In this document: positions 41,889 through 50,430 of the stretch, piece by piece
Position numbering within the stretch: the first letter of the stretch is position 1
Layout: each line of letters opens with the position of its first letter
Made by a program: the position numbers and the translations under genes
The notes under the pieces: generated by a model
What the model was told of the DNA's origin: nothing
Database searches by the model: none
What the model saw: the letters and a program-made list of their open reading frames with translations, nothing else
Source: Lepagella muris
Lineage (GTDB): Bacteria > Bacteroidota > Bacteroidia > Bacteroidales > Muribaculaceae
Direction of reading: 5' to 3'
Assembly: GCF_004793975.1 (NCBI RefSeq)
Contig: NZ_SRYB01000003.1
Location: 62,001-126,000, forward strand
Length of the DNA stretch: 64,000 bases

Positions 41889-43205
41889 ATGGAAAAGAAA
41901 GAGTATTTTCCCCAGATCGGCAAGATCCAGTTTGAGGGGACCGAGAGCTACAACCCTATGGCTTTCCGCTACTATGACGCAGAGCGTATCGTGCTCGGCA
42001 AACCTATGAAGGAATGGCTGAAATTCGCCATGGCTTGGTGGCACACTCTTTGCGCAGAGGGTGGCGACCAGTTCGGTGGCGGCACAAAGAAGTTCCCCTG
42101 GAACGAGGCTCCCGACGTGATGACAGCTGCAAAGCAGCGTGCTGACGCAGGCTTCGAGATCATGCAGAAACTTGGTGTGGAATATTTCTGCTTCCACGAC
42201 ACTGACCTTATCGGCGACCTTACCGACATCGAGGATTACGAGAACCGCATGCACGAGATCACAGCATATCTCAAAGAGAAAATGGCTGAGACCGGCATCA
42301 AGAATCTCTGGGGTACAGCCAACGTATTCGGCAACGCACGCTATATGAATGGTGCTGCCACTAATCCTGACTTCGACGTTGTTGCACGTGCTGCCGTTCA
42401 GATCAAGAATGCTATCGACGCCACTATCGCACTCGGCGGTCAGAACTACGTGTTCTGGGGTGGTCGTGAAGGCTACATGAGCTTGCTCAACACAGATCAG
42501 AAGCGTGAGAAGGAGCATCTCGCCCAGATGCTTACAGCAGCCCGCGACTATGCTCGATCAAAGGGATTCACCGGCACATTCCTTATCGAGCCGAAGCCCA
42601 TGGAGCCGTCAAAACATCAGTATGACGTGGATACTGAGACTGTAATCGGCTTCCTCAAGGCTCACAATCTTGACAAGGATTTCAAGGTGAACATCGAGGT
42701 GAACCACGCTACTCTCGCAGGTCACACATTCGAGCATGAACTCGCAGTGGCTGTCGACAACGGTATGCTCGGTAGCATCGACGCTAACCGTGGTGACTAC
42801 CAGAACGGCTGGGATACTGACCAGTTCCCCATCGACAACTATGAGCTCACTCAGGCTATGATGCAGATCATCCGCAACGGTGGTCTCGGCAATGGCGGTA
42901 CAAACTTCGACGCAAAGACCCGTCGTAACTCTACCGATCTTGAGGATATCTTCCTCGCTCACATCGCCGGTATGGATGCCATGGCACGTGCTCTTCTCTG
43001 CGCTGCCGAGCTTCTTGAGAAATCGCCTTACAAGAAGATGCTTGCTGACCGCTACGCATCATTCGACAAAGGTATGGGTAAGGAATTTGAGGAGGGCAAG
43101 CTCTCTCTCGAGCAGATCGTGGAATATGCCAAGACTCAGCCCGAACCCGCTGCAACTTCCGGCAAGCAGGAGCTTTACGAGGCTATCGTGGCTATGTATT
43201 GCTAA
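41889..43205 (+). CDS. xylA: Xylose isomerase
   Basis: 438 residues, class II type; converts D-xylose to D-xylulose. Catalytic CFHDTDL (H103, D106), metal ligands in LIEPKPMEPSKHQYD, VNIEVNHATLAGH and SIDANRGD; WWHTLCAEGGDQFGGGT near the N-terminus is diagnostic of class II. A strong hairpin follows. The element between xylB and xylA leaves it uncertain whether both share one transcript. Confidence 0.97.
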   Translation: MEKKEYFPQIGKIQFEGTESYNPMAFRYYDAERIVLGKPMKEWLKFAMAWWHTLCAEGGDQFGGGTKKFPWNEAPDVMTAAKQRADAGFEIMQKLGVEYFCFHDTDLIGDLTDIEDYENRMHEITAYLKEKMAETGIKNLWGTANVFGNARYMNGAATNPDFDVVARAAVQIKNAIDATIALGGQNYVFWGGREGYMSLLNTDQKREKEHLAQMLTAARDYARSKGFTGTFLIEPKPMEPSKHQYDVDTETVIGFLKAHNLDKDFKVNIEVNHATLAGHTFEHELAVAVDNGMLGSIDANRGDYQNGWDTDQFPIDNYELTQAMMQIIRNGGLGNGGTNFDAKTRRNSTDLEDIFLAHIAGMDAMARALLCAAELLEKSPYKKMLADRYASFDKGMGKEFEEGKLSLEQIVEYAKTQPEPAATSGKQELYEAIVAMYC

Positions 43206-43264
43206 TCAGAGCGCATACACTTTCTCAAACTTACGGTCACAGACCGGAATATGCACATATAGAA

Positions 43265-43294
43265 ATGGCGGGATAACTTCGGTTGTCCCGCCAT
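43265..43294 (+). terminator. Terminator of the xylose operon
   Basis: 13-bp stem (ATGGCGGGATAAC / GTTGTCCCGCCAT, one T-G pair) with a TTCG loop. It is followed by inverted GTTTATGG / CCATAAAC-rich DNA (43,297-43,410) between the convergent genes. Confidence 0.85.
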
Positions 43295-43299
43295 TAGTT

Positions 43300-43410
43300 G
43301 TTTATGGTTTATGGGGTATAGTTTATGGAGTAAGATTTACGGGAAATTCCGAATCCTTTTATTCTGCGAATTTAAACCATCAACCATAAACCATAAACCA
43401 TAAACTATAA
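43300..43410. repeat. Inverted array of TTTATGG / CCATAAA units
   Basis: The left part carries GTTTATGGTTTATGG and TATAGTTTATGG; the right part has four CCATAAA or related units (ACCATAAACCATAAACC). The arms can pair over about 30 bases. The same words occur in the 175-bp elements at 41691 and 50063, so this is likely a decayed relative. Confidence 0.6.
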
Positions 43411-43415
43411 ACTTC

Positions 43416-45971
43416 TTAAAACCGGTATTGGATAGAGGCGAGGATGTTGCGTGGGCGGATTTGGAATGAGTGTTCCGAACGCGATAGGGTTCCGTATGTG
43501 GCATATTGGTAATGGCGCCGGTTGAGGAGATTGTTGGCGGTCAGCGACAGACGGATTTTGCTGTTTAAACGCCACACGGCGGAGGCATCGAGTAGGATGA
43601 GGTTTTCGGTATTCCCTTCGGAAAACCTGGTCAGGAAATGTTCCGCTCCAATGGAGAACTCCCATCTGTCTTCGGGTATGATGGAGGCATAGAGTTTCTG
43701 ATTGAATGAATGATTGTGGTTTGTTATATCTCCGACAGCCAGGCGCGAGAAACCATAGTTGGCATCATAATTAAGCGATAGCCAGCGAAGGATGCTCCCT
43801 CTGAAATAGGGTTTTACGGATACGGTCTGCTGCCTGTAGTCGCAGGGAGCGTTATCACGCATTGAGGCGGCAGAACTTGTGGATGCGCTTGCCTCGCATC
43901 CGACTACCATCCGGCTATGTCCGAGACCTTTGCTGATACCTCCGTTTATGCTCCAGAAATTGCTTCCCGAAAGCTTCTCGGCGTATGTCGAGATGATAAA
44001 ATCTTCAATAAACAGTTGATTTGACATAAATGAACTGCGCATATAGTTGTAGGTCAGTGAGGCGTTGGCAAAGAAGGAAGTCAGAGGATTACGGTATTTA
44101 TAAGAGATTGAGGCAGCAACGCGCTGTGAATATTTGTTGATATCCCCGGCAATGAAAAGATTATGGTAATCAGATAATACAGGTACCGTAATGTTCATGT
44201 ACGTCTGCGGAGAGCTGAGCTGATAACCGATGGATGCTGAAATCTCGCTCTTTGCCGAGATCTTTTTACGGGCATAGAGATTGGGGAACAGATTAATATG
44301 GTCACGTTGACCATTCACGCTCTGATGAAGCCACTTCATCCGTAGCTTTGTAGAAAGCAGCCAGCCGTTACGTTCATAGTCAAGCTGGGGCGTGGCATAA
44401 ATATTCGACAGGAATGTGTTGAAGATGGTGTCGTTGTCGAATCTTTCCATCCCGATTAGGGAAAGTTTGAGTCGGTGATAGTTTATATCCACTCCTCCAT
44501 TGATATAGAATTTCCAGAAGCGACCAAGCTTGCCATACCGAGATTCAGTCGTACTGCGGAAATCAGTTGTCCCCACACTCTGCGTTGCACTCTCACTGCC
44601 ATTGACGAGCAGTCGGTCCGGACGGTGGCTGAATGAATTGCGGGAGGTCAGTTCAAATAGTTTCTTATCATTCCGCTTTATGAGTTTGAGGTCGTTGGTT
44701 GCCGACAGATTCCTGCGGCGGATTCTTTGATCGAGGGTGAAGGATCCGGTGATTGCCGAACGAGAATTTTCCCAGACACCATCCACTGTAAACTTCTCTT
44801 TCAGAAAATATCCGCGTTTGTTGACCTGAGCGTTGAATTGAGCCGACAGGTCATGACTTTGTGTGCGTAGGGAATTGTTCTGTATAAATTCCGGTATAGA
44901 CTGGCTGAAATAGTCTGTACGCAGTCCGGAATTATAGTCGAGCCGATCGCCGACATAATTCAGTTTGAAACGCATTGAGGTGTCGCCACGTTTCCATGCC
45001 GTTATTGAATTGGCGAGCCACGACAGATTGTCGCGTGTGCGCTTCTCGTTGAGTGGAGCGTTTACGATGTCGGCTGATATATATTCCAGCCAGAGGCTTT
45101 CGTTATAATCTGTAAAGGACATGTCGTTGAAATCATGCTCCATTATCTGCTCCGCAGGGTTCCAACCGGTGTTGCCTCCCCTTAACGTCAGTATATTCTG
45201 CACCTTCGGATCTATGCGCATGGCATAGAGTGAGCCGTCGTAAAGCCACGGCTGTGCGCCTGTCGCCGCTTTCGTCACTCCGACCCATTTCCCTTTGGCA
45301 TTTTCGCTCAGTTTGATGTTTATGCCCGCCTCCTCCGGGAAATCAATCCCTTCAAGAGCCTTTACCGGCTGATGATTCTCCATCACCTCCACCGATTTCA
45401 CGTCTTTATGTGATATATTGTTTGTGGCGAGACCATACTGACCACCAAGGAAGTCATCACCGTCGATATAAAACTTGTTGATGGGTTTCCCCTGATACTT
45501 GATTGTGCCGTCGTCATCCACCTTTATGCCGGGCAGACGCTTTATCACGTCGATTATGGCATTGTCGGTGGCGTTGGCATAACGTGCCACATTGAAGACG
45601 AGTGTGTCGCCTCTGGCATATATATCGGGAGCCTGTACGATCACGTCTTTAAGCTGAGTGGCTTTATGGCGCATCTCCACGGCATTTGAAAAGTCATAGT
45701 CGAGGGGCAGTTTCATAGTCTCATAGCCCATACATCGGAACGACACGGAATCCGTCGTTGCCGTGACCTTTATTCTGAATGTCCCCCTTGTATTGGAGGA
45801 TGCAAAAGATGTGGCTTTACCGGCTTTGTTCAGTGCCTGAACGACAACGCCGGAAATCGGATGACGCGTCTCGCTGTCAATGACAGTGCCATCCACCGAT
45901 TCCTGAGCCGCTGCCATCATCGGCAGCAACCCAAGGAAAAGGCATAGTATGAGAAAATTGTATCTGTTCAT
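43416..45971 (-). CDS. TonB-dependent-receptor-like outer membrane protein
   Basis: 851 residues from ATG 45971, which overlaps the stop of the GLPGLI gene (TAATG). Signal peptide MNRYNFLILCLFLGLLPMMAAAQ. Then a carboxypeptidase-regulatory-like domain (VDGTVIDSETRHPISGVVVQAL, about 26-105), a plug region (DVIKRLPGIKVDDDGTIKYQGKPINKFYIDG) and a long beta-barrel ending in NILASIQYRF with terminal Phe. No TonB box seen, as is usual for this subfamily. Its partner suggests peptide or metal handling, but substrate is unknown. Confidence 0.88.
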   Translation of the reverse strand: MNRYNFLILCLFLGLLPMMAAAQESVDGTVIDSETRHPISGVVVQALNKAGKATSFASSNTRGTFRIKVTATTDSVSFRCMGYETMKLPLDYDFSNAVEMRHKATQLKDVIVQAPDIYARGDTLVFNVARYANATDNAIIDVIKRLPGIKVDDDGTIKYQGKPINKFYIDGDDFLGGQYGLATNNISHKDVKSVEVMENHQPVKALEGIDFPEEAGINIKLSENAKGKWVGVTKAATGAQPWLYDGSLYAMRIDPKVQNILTLRGGNTGWNPAEQIMEHDFNDMSFTDYNESLWLEYISADIVNAPLNEKRTRDNLSWLANSITAWKRGDTSMRFKLNYVGDRLDYNSGLRTDYFSQSIPEFIQNNSLRTQSHDLSAQFNAQVNKRGYFLKEKFTVDGVWENSRSAITGSFTLDQRIRRRNLSATNDLKLIKRNDKKLFELTSRNSFSHRPDRLLVNGSESATQSVGTTDFRSTTESRYGKLGRFWKFYINGGVDINYHRLKLSLIGMERFDNDTIFNTFLSNIYATPQLDYERNGWLLSTKLRMKWLHQSVNGQRDHINLFPNLYARKKISAKSEISASIGYQLSSPQTYMNITVPVLSDYHNLFIAGDINKYSQRVAASISYKYRNPLTSFFANASLTYNYMRSSFMSNQLFIEDFIISTYAEKLSGSNFWSINGGISKGLGHSRMVVGCEASASTSSAASMRDNAPCDYRQQTVSVKPYFRGSILRWLSLNYDANYGFSRLAVGDITNHNHSFNQKLYASIIPEDRWEFSIGAEHFLTRFSEGNTENLILLDASAVWRLNSKIRLSLTANNLLNRRHYQYATYGTLSRSEHSFQIRPRNILASIQYRF

Positions 45972-46852
45972 TATTTCCAATCGCGTTCAATGTATTCGAA
46001 TGGTAATTCGATGGGGTCGTAGGCATCAAGCGCCGGATTTCCGGCTTCATCGGTTACAGTGATATGCCCGTGTCCTCCCGCTTCAAAATAAGCGTATGGA
46101 TTTACGTCATACCGATTTTTTGCATCGTAATACTTCTGTCGGGAAGTAGTGTTGTAAGGCACCTTATAGATTGTGATCGGGCGGGATGCATTTGACTTGA
46201 TGCCTATGCACTCAAACGTGTAGTGACCGTTCTTGTCGTAGGCTTTCATGATGAGACCGGGTAGTCCCTGTAGTTTCCAGGGACCCTCCATGACCGGGAT
46301 CTCCTCGGAATAGAACGCAGTCCATTCCCTACCCCGGAAATTGCATTTCGCTTCCCGACATTCGTATCCGAGTACGTTTGTCGTGCTGTCGGTCAGTTCC
46401 CATTCGAGCGAGGGCATATCCTCCTCATAGCGGAACCAGTCCATACATATCTTTTCGGTATGGGTCAGCCGTCCGGCAGGATAGTTCTTGAATATTGTCA
46501 TAAACTCTCCGTTGGAAAGTTGCCCCTCCAAAGCTGCATCTGCCACTTGCTCCTGCGATAAGTTCATCAGCAAGGAATCAACGGTCAGATTCTTGTAGCT
46601 TGAAAATTTCGATATTCCGTCTGCCCCTATCTGGAGCAGCATGCGGTCGGTGGTGAAATTGTCGGAGAGTTCTCCTGTAGTGTCGTTACACCATGAATAG
46701 TCATAGACGAACTCCATGTTCTCCGGCGCGATAGTCTCCGTTTCCGGCACGTTGTTCTGAAATATTCCGAGCGTGCGTCTCTTTACTTTTCCAGACGCTG
46801 TCGTTGCCACTATGGCTGCTGCTATGACTACGATGATCGCTGATTTTCTCAT
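45971..46852 (-). CDS. GLPGLI-family protein
   Basis: 293 residues with an N-terminal signal peptide (MRKSAIIVVIAAAIVATTASG). The family motif is exact: GPWKLQGLPGLIMKAYD (about 191-207), after RGREWTAFYSEEIPVMEGPW. GLPGLI proteins are periplasmic or surface proteins of Bacteroidetes found next to TonB-like receptors, as here. The -7 box TAACTTTG lies on the minus strand at 46912-46905. Confidence 0.9.
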   Translation of the reverse strand: MRKSAIIVVIAAAIVATTASGKVKRRTLGIFQNNVPETETIAPENMEFVYDYSWCNDTTGELSDNFTTDRMLLQIGADGISKFSSYKNLTVDSLLMNLSQEQVADAALEGQLSNGEFMTIFKNYPAGRLTHTEKICMDWFRYEEDMPSLEWELTDSTTNVLGYECREAKCNFRGREWTAFYSEEIPVMEGPWKLQGLPGLIMKAYDKNGHYTFECIGIKSNASRPITIYKVPYNTTSRQKYYDAKNRYDVNPYAYFEAGGHGHITVTDEAGNPALDAYDPIELPFEYIERDWK

Positions 46853-46904
46853 TTTAATTTTGTCATTTTAATTTTGTTTCTTTTTTTTACGATTACTTAC
46901 GCTG

Positions 46905-46912
46905 CAAAGTTA
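46905..46912 (-). promoter_or_regulatory. Candidate -7 box of the GLPGLI/receptor operon
   Basis: Minus-strand TAACTTTG, 53 bp before the start codon. The expected -33 position reads TTTCG-like, so the match is partial and activation by the adjacent response regulator is possible. Confidence 0.5.
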
Positions 46913-47031
46913 CCGCGTCATAAAGCATCACGGCGAAAATAATCATTACTCAATTATTGGGAATTATTACTAAATTATTACTCCCGTGAAAATAGTGATC
47001 GCAATCAAATGGTTATCCGGGACATTCTGAC

Positions 47032-47039
47032 TAACTTTG
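47032..47039 (+). promoter_or_regulatory. -7 box five bases from the kinase start codon
   Basis: TAACTTTG ends at 47039 and the ATG is at 47044. Since the start of transcription lies about 4-8 bases after this box, the mRNA would have no leader. Confidence 0.55.
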
Positions 47040-47043
47040 CGTC

Positions 47044-48516
47044 ATGGAAAAGAGAATAAAGACCCTATACATACTCTCGATAATCGCTATCCTTACATTT
47101 CTCGGAATGCAGGGCTATTGGCTATATATACGTTATGAATATTCGCTCCGGGAATATGAGATGGAAACACAGGATGTGATAGAGAGTCTGTTGGTGGAAT
47201 ATGATAAGCTGCGCTTAAAGTTTAATCCGGAACCTGAGTCTATAACGAGAAGGATGACTGAAAACAATCTCAACACAGACATGGATTCTCTTGGTAATAA
47301 TAGTCGGAGAGCTACAGTCACGACACGCGTTTTCAATGCCAGTAAGCTTTTGGGTATAACGGAAATAAGGAAACTCACGGAAGAGGAGATGGAGCGTCTC
47401 AGCAAACTGGTGGAGGATAGCCTGGCTGCCATAGATTCCCGGACTGCCACCTTTGATGCCACCAGTGCCCCGACAGACGGCGCAGCATGGACTGCAATGA
47501 ATAAGTTTGAGTTGGATATGCGTTCTCCGTTTGCGACGGAAGGTATCGACTCATTGTTGCGCAGGGAGAGGATTGATGCTGAAATTTCGCTTGTCGTGAC
47601 CGACAGCATGATGTGGAAGCCGGTGCTGATGCCCCACACTTCGGTGATTAACCCGCATTTTACAATGATACATCCTTATTCAGAACTTGAAAGGAAAGCT
47701 GTGGTGATTGATTGCAGGATCCCATCATCGGATGTATTGGAAAAGATGGGGTGGACGCTTGCATTGGCATTTGCGCTCTCGGCATTTCTTATCGCATGTC
47801 TTGTATGGCAGATAAAGACTATCGTCAGGCTGACTCGTCTTGACAAGATGCGGAGTATGTTTGTCACTACAATGATTCATGAATTGAAACGTCCTATCTC
47901 GACGCTTAAGATGTGCGTCTCGGGGATAGAGAGTGATAAGCTCATGGAAGACGTGTCGTTCCGTAAAGAGGTGTCTGCGGAGATGAGGGGTGGTCTTGAC
48001 AGTCTTTCCTCCTATTTCTCCCGGCTGCGCGACATCACGTTTAATAATGTTGACCAGATACCTCTCAACGTGGAATCGTTCAATCTTCATGAGCTTGTTG
48101 ACTCGGTAATCACGTCGATACCTGTCACTGCCGTGAAACGCGTGAATTTTGTTAATGATGTCCCTAAAGGAATGGAGATCTCCGCCGATAGGTCGCATCT
48201 GTCGAATATGCTGACGAATCTGATTGAGAATGCCGTGAAATATTCCGGAGATGAGGTGTCGGTAAGAATCAGTGGGGAGTCTGTCGATGGAGGGGTGAGG
48301 ATAGATGTTGCTGATAATGGGAATGGAATCTCATCTGCCGACAAGGGCAGGATTTTCAACCGTTTCTATCGGGGGAAGGCATTCTCTACGGATATTCCGG
48401 GGATGGGGCTCGGTCTTACCTACGTTAAGCTCCTTGTTGATGCCCATTGCGGTGATATATCAGTAGAGAGCAGGGAAGGGGAGGGTTCTATATTTACAAT
48501 AAAATTGCCGCAATGA
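47044..48516 (+). CDS. Sensor histidine kinase
   Basis: 490 residues. Two membrane helices (about 8-30 and 237-258) enclose a periplasmic sensor of about 205 residues with no known domain. The HisKA site is H279 in MIHELKRPIS, the N box LIENAVKYS, G1 DVADNGNGIS and G2 GMGLGLTYVK. It overlaps its response regulator by 4 bp. Architecture resembles Bacteroides RprX. The GLPGLI/receptor operon, transcribed away from it, is a likely target. Confidence 0.93.
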   Translation: MEKRIKTLYILSIIAILTFLGMQGYWLYIRYEYSLREYEMETQDVIESLLVEYDKLRLKFNPEPESITRRMTENNLNTDMDSLGNNSRRATVTTRVFNASKLLGITEIRKLTEEEMERLSKLVEDSLAAIDSRTATFDATSAPTDGAAWTAMNKFELDMRSPFATEGIDSLLRRERIDAEISLVVTDSMMWKPVLMPHTSVINPHFTMIHPYSELERKAVVIDCRIPSSDVLEKMGWTLALAFALSAFLIACLVWQIKTIVRLTRLDKMRSMFVTTMIHELKRPISTLKMCVSGIESDKLMEDVSFRKEVSAEMRGGLDSLSSYFSRLRDITFNNVDQIPLNVESFNLHELVDSVITSIPVTAVKRVNFVNDVPKGMEISADRSHLSNMLTNLIENAVKYSGDEVSVRISGESVDGGVRIDVADNGNGISSADKGRIFNRFYRGKAFSTDIPGMGLGLTYVKLLVDAHCGDISVESREGEGSIFTIKLPQ

Positions 48517-49181
48517 AAAGGATACTTCTTGTAGATGATGATTTTAAGAATTCGATGTGGCTCATGCGTTTCATTGAGGCAGAAGGGTATGAGGTGACAT
48601 ACGCGTCTGATGGGGAGTCAGGACTGAGGCTTTATAGGGAGATTCATCCGGATCTGATTCTTCTTGACATAAACATGCCGGGAATGAATGGGTTTGAGTT
48701 GGCGAAGGTAATCCGAAGCGAGAACAGGCGTGTGCTGATATTCTTTCTGACAGACCGCACGGATAAGGTGGATCGTCTTTATGGCTTCAAATTGAAAGGT
48801 AATGACTACGTGCCCAAGCCGTTTTATCCGGAGGAACTGATAGCCAAGATAAATGAGCGTTTTGAGAGCGACCTTACAAATCAGGATATAGAGTATAGAT
48901 TGGGCGACACGGTTTTCCGTCCTAACCTGTCGTCGATTTCCTATAAGGATGAATCACATTCTTTGTCTGTCAGACAGAATGAGATACTTTCCATTCTGGC
49001 GGAAAATCTTGGGAAAGTGGTTGACCGTGAAGCTATCCTGAATGCGGTGTGGGGCGATTCAAGTTATGCCAACTCCCTCGCGCTTAACGTGCAGATCACT
49101 TATCTGCGTAAGTTGCTCGACGACCCTTCGGTAAAGATCATCTCTCTGAAAAAGAAGGGCTACATCCTCAGCGTCGGGTAA
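48513..49181 (+). CDS. OmpR/PhoB-family response regulator
   Basis: 222 residues. Receiver domain with acidic pocket LLVDDDF, phosphorylated D52 in LILLDINMPGM, T in FFLTDRTDK and K in YVPKPF. The C-terminal winged helix is at about 125-220 (LSVRQNEILSILAENLGKVVDREAILNAVWG ... LDDPSVKIISLKKKGYIL). RprY-like in form. Follows the kinase in one operon and ends 3 bp before a convergent antitoxin gene. Confidence 0.95.
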   Translation: MKRILLVDDDFKNSMWLMRFIEAEGYEVTYASDGESGLRLYREIHPDLILLDINMPGMNGFELAKVIRSENRRVLIFFLTDRTDKVDRLYGFKLKGNDYVPKPFYPEELIAKINERFESDLTNQDIEYRLGDTVFRPNLSSISYKDESHSLSVRQNEILSILAENLGKVVDREAILNAVWGDSSYANSLALNVQITYLRKLLDDPSVKIISLKKKGYILSVG

Positions 49182-49184
49182 CCC

Positions 49185-49544
49185 TTACATTCCAAGCATG
49201 GCAGCAGGGGCTATGCCAAGAACTGTGCATATCGCACGTGCTATCCTCAGATTCGGTTCGGACCGACCGGAGATATAGTCGCTGACTCGAGAAGGGCTTA
49301 CTCCAATTTCGGATGCAAGTTGTTTCTGAGTCATGCCCTTTTCCTCAATTGAAAGGCAGATGAGGTCTCCTATCGTGGGTTTAGAAATGGGGTAATGCAA
49401 CTTTTCGTATTCCTCAACCACATCAGAAACTATGGTAAGTTCAAGCGCATTTCTATCGTTAGCAGGGGTCTCGTCAGTCACCAACGGCAACAGTTCCTCG
49501 ATGCGGTTTAGTGCATATTCATATTGCTGTTTTGAGATTTCCAT
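49185..49544 (-). CDS. higA: HigA-type antitoxin (XRE HTH)
   Basis: 119 residues. The N-terminal half (MEISKQQYEYALNRIEELLPLV ... VVEEYEKLHYPISKPTI) is the form seen in HigA antitoxins of Bacteroidetes; the HTH is MTQKQLASEIGVSPSRVSDYISGRSEPNLRIARAICTVLGI (about 70-110). It should neutralise a HigB mRNA interferase coded upstream, but only a fragment of that gene remains (49555-49635). So it is an orphan antitoxin. Confidence 0.85.
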   Translation of the reverse strand: MEISKQQYEYALNRIEELLPLVTDETPANDRNALELTIVSDVVEEYEKLHYPISKPTIGDLICLSIEEKGMTQKQLASEIGVSPSRVSDYISGRSEPNLRIARAICTVLGIAPAAMLGM

Positions 49545-49554
49545 ATCATTATTC

Positions 49555-49635
49555 TTAAATGGTTGAACAATCTATTTTGTCGTATTCAGCATGAGTCCCA
49601 ATAAAGCGGATGAATATTCTTACGATTGTGAATTT
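49555..49635 (-). pseudogene. HigB toxin C-terminal remnant
   Basis: The last 26 codons read KFTIVRIFIRFIGTHAEYDKIDCSTI then TAA, the typical HigB ending (IRF.GTH.EYDKID). Upstream in this frame a stop appears within nine codons, with no HigB-like sequence. The N-terminal two thirds of the toxin are gone. The stop lies 10 bp before the antitoxin start. Confidence 0.8.
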
Positions 49636-49735
49636 AATTACTACTAAAACGGGCAAGCCTTATTTGCTCACCCATCAACTTCATTTTCTGTTCCAATTTG
49701 CGTGGAAGTTTTGTTCCCATAGTGCTTTTTGCCAT
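49634..49735 (-). pseudogene. 5' fragment of a second HTH gene joined to the HigB remnant
   Basis: 33 codons from ATG 49735: MAKSTMGTKLPRKLEQKMKL then MGEQIRLARFSSN and TAA. The MGEQIRLAR part is how many XRE regulators that partner HipA kinases begin. The frame stops exactly where HigB sequence starts, so a deletion seems to have joined two TA-type genes. Confidence 0.65.
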
Positions 49736-50062
49736 ACGATTTTATGTTTGAGGTAAGAGTTGCGAAATGCAATATAAGTAAAGAGATGCCATGTAATTAC
49801 TCATGCTTACATATAATAATGCAAAATTAGTAAAAATATTTATTATATGATATGTTGTGTGTAAATTATTCGTTGTCTATATCAGATTCCTTTTAGATTT
49901 ATTGACTTCGTAGTATATTGTGTGGATCGGTATTTTGTGGTATGCGTGGGTATATCCGGAAGCAGATAAACTTTCATTGGTATTGTTTTGTTAAAATTGA
50001 TGAAGTCAGGGTTTGTGAAGCATGCCTTACGAATATTGCAACTTTACTGACCGGATCTTTTT
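49736..50062. other. AT-rich intergenic DNA
   Basis: No frame looks coding and no full promoter is evident. A decayed gene is possible but not visible. Confidence 0.5.
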
Positions 50063-50237
50063 AATAATTTAAGTTTCGCAAGTTGGAAAACTTGCGAAAC
50101 TTAAATGGTTTAAGGTTTAATGTTTATGGTTTATGATCATTAAATTTTGTATAATGAAAAGATTCGTGGATTTTCGTGAATCTTAAACCTTAAACTATAA
50201 ACTTAAACCACTGAAGTGTAGCTTGCGAAACTTCAGT
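50063..50237. mobile_element. MITE-like palindromic element, copy 2
   Basis: 175 bp. The left end is a perfect 14-bp hairpin (AAGTTTCGCAAGTT, loop GGAA, complement), the right end CTGAAG ... CTTCAG with CTTGCGAAACTT inside. It differs from copy 1 at few positions, mostly in the left hairpin. It stands upstream of the 53-codon gene at 50269. Confidence 0.8.
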
Positions 50238-50268
50238 TAATAATAAAACTAATGGAGATATATTGATT

Positions 50269-50430
50269 ATGGATACAAAAGAACAAGATAAGAGATTGCA
50301 GACATCTGCCGAGAACGAAGACTTTGACTTCACTTCGCTGCAGGGCCTTTCATGCGGTCCGGAAGGCTGCTCTCTTCCCGAAGATTTCTATACCAGAAAA
50401 CATAAAGAGAATGAAGATGATAAAGATTGA
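50269..50430 (+). CDS. Small acidic protein with CGPEGC motif
   Basis: 53 residues (MDTKEQDKRLQTSAENEDFD) with a C-terminal GLSCGPEGCSLPEDFY. The two cysteines (C34, C39) could bind metal or form a disulfide. It overlaps the DsbA-like gene by 20 bp, so the two are probably translated together and may work together. No family recognised. Confidence 0.65.
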   Translation: MDTKEQDKRLQTSAENEDFDFTSLQGLSCGPEGCSLPEDFYTRKHKENEDDKD

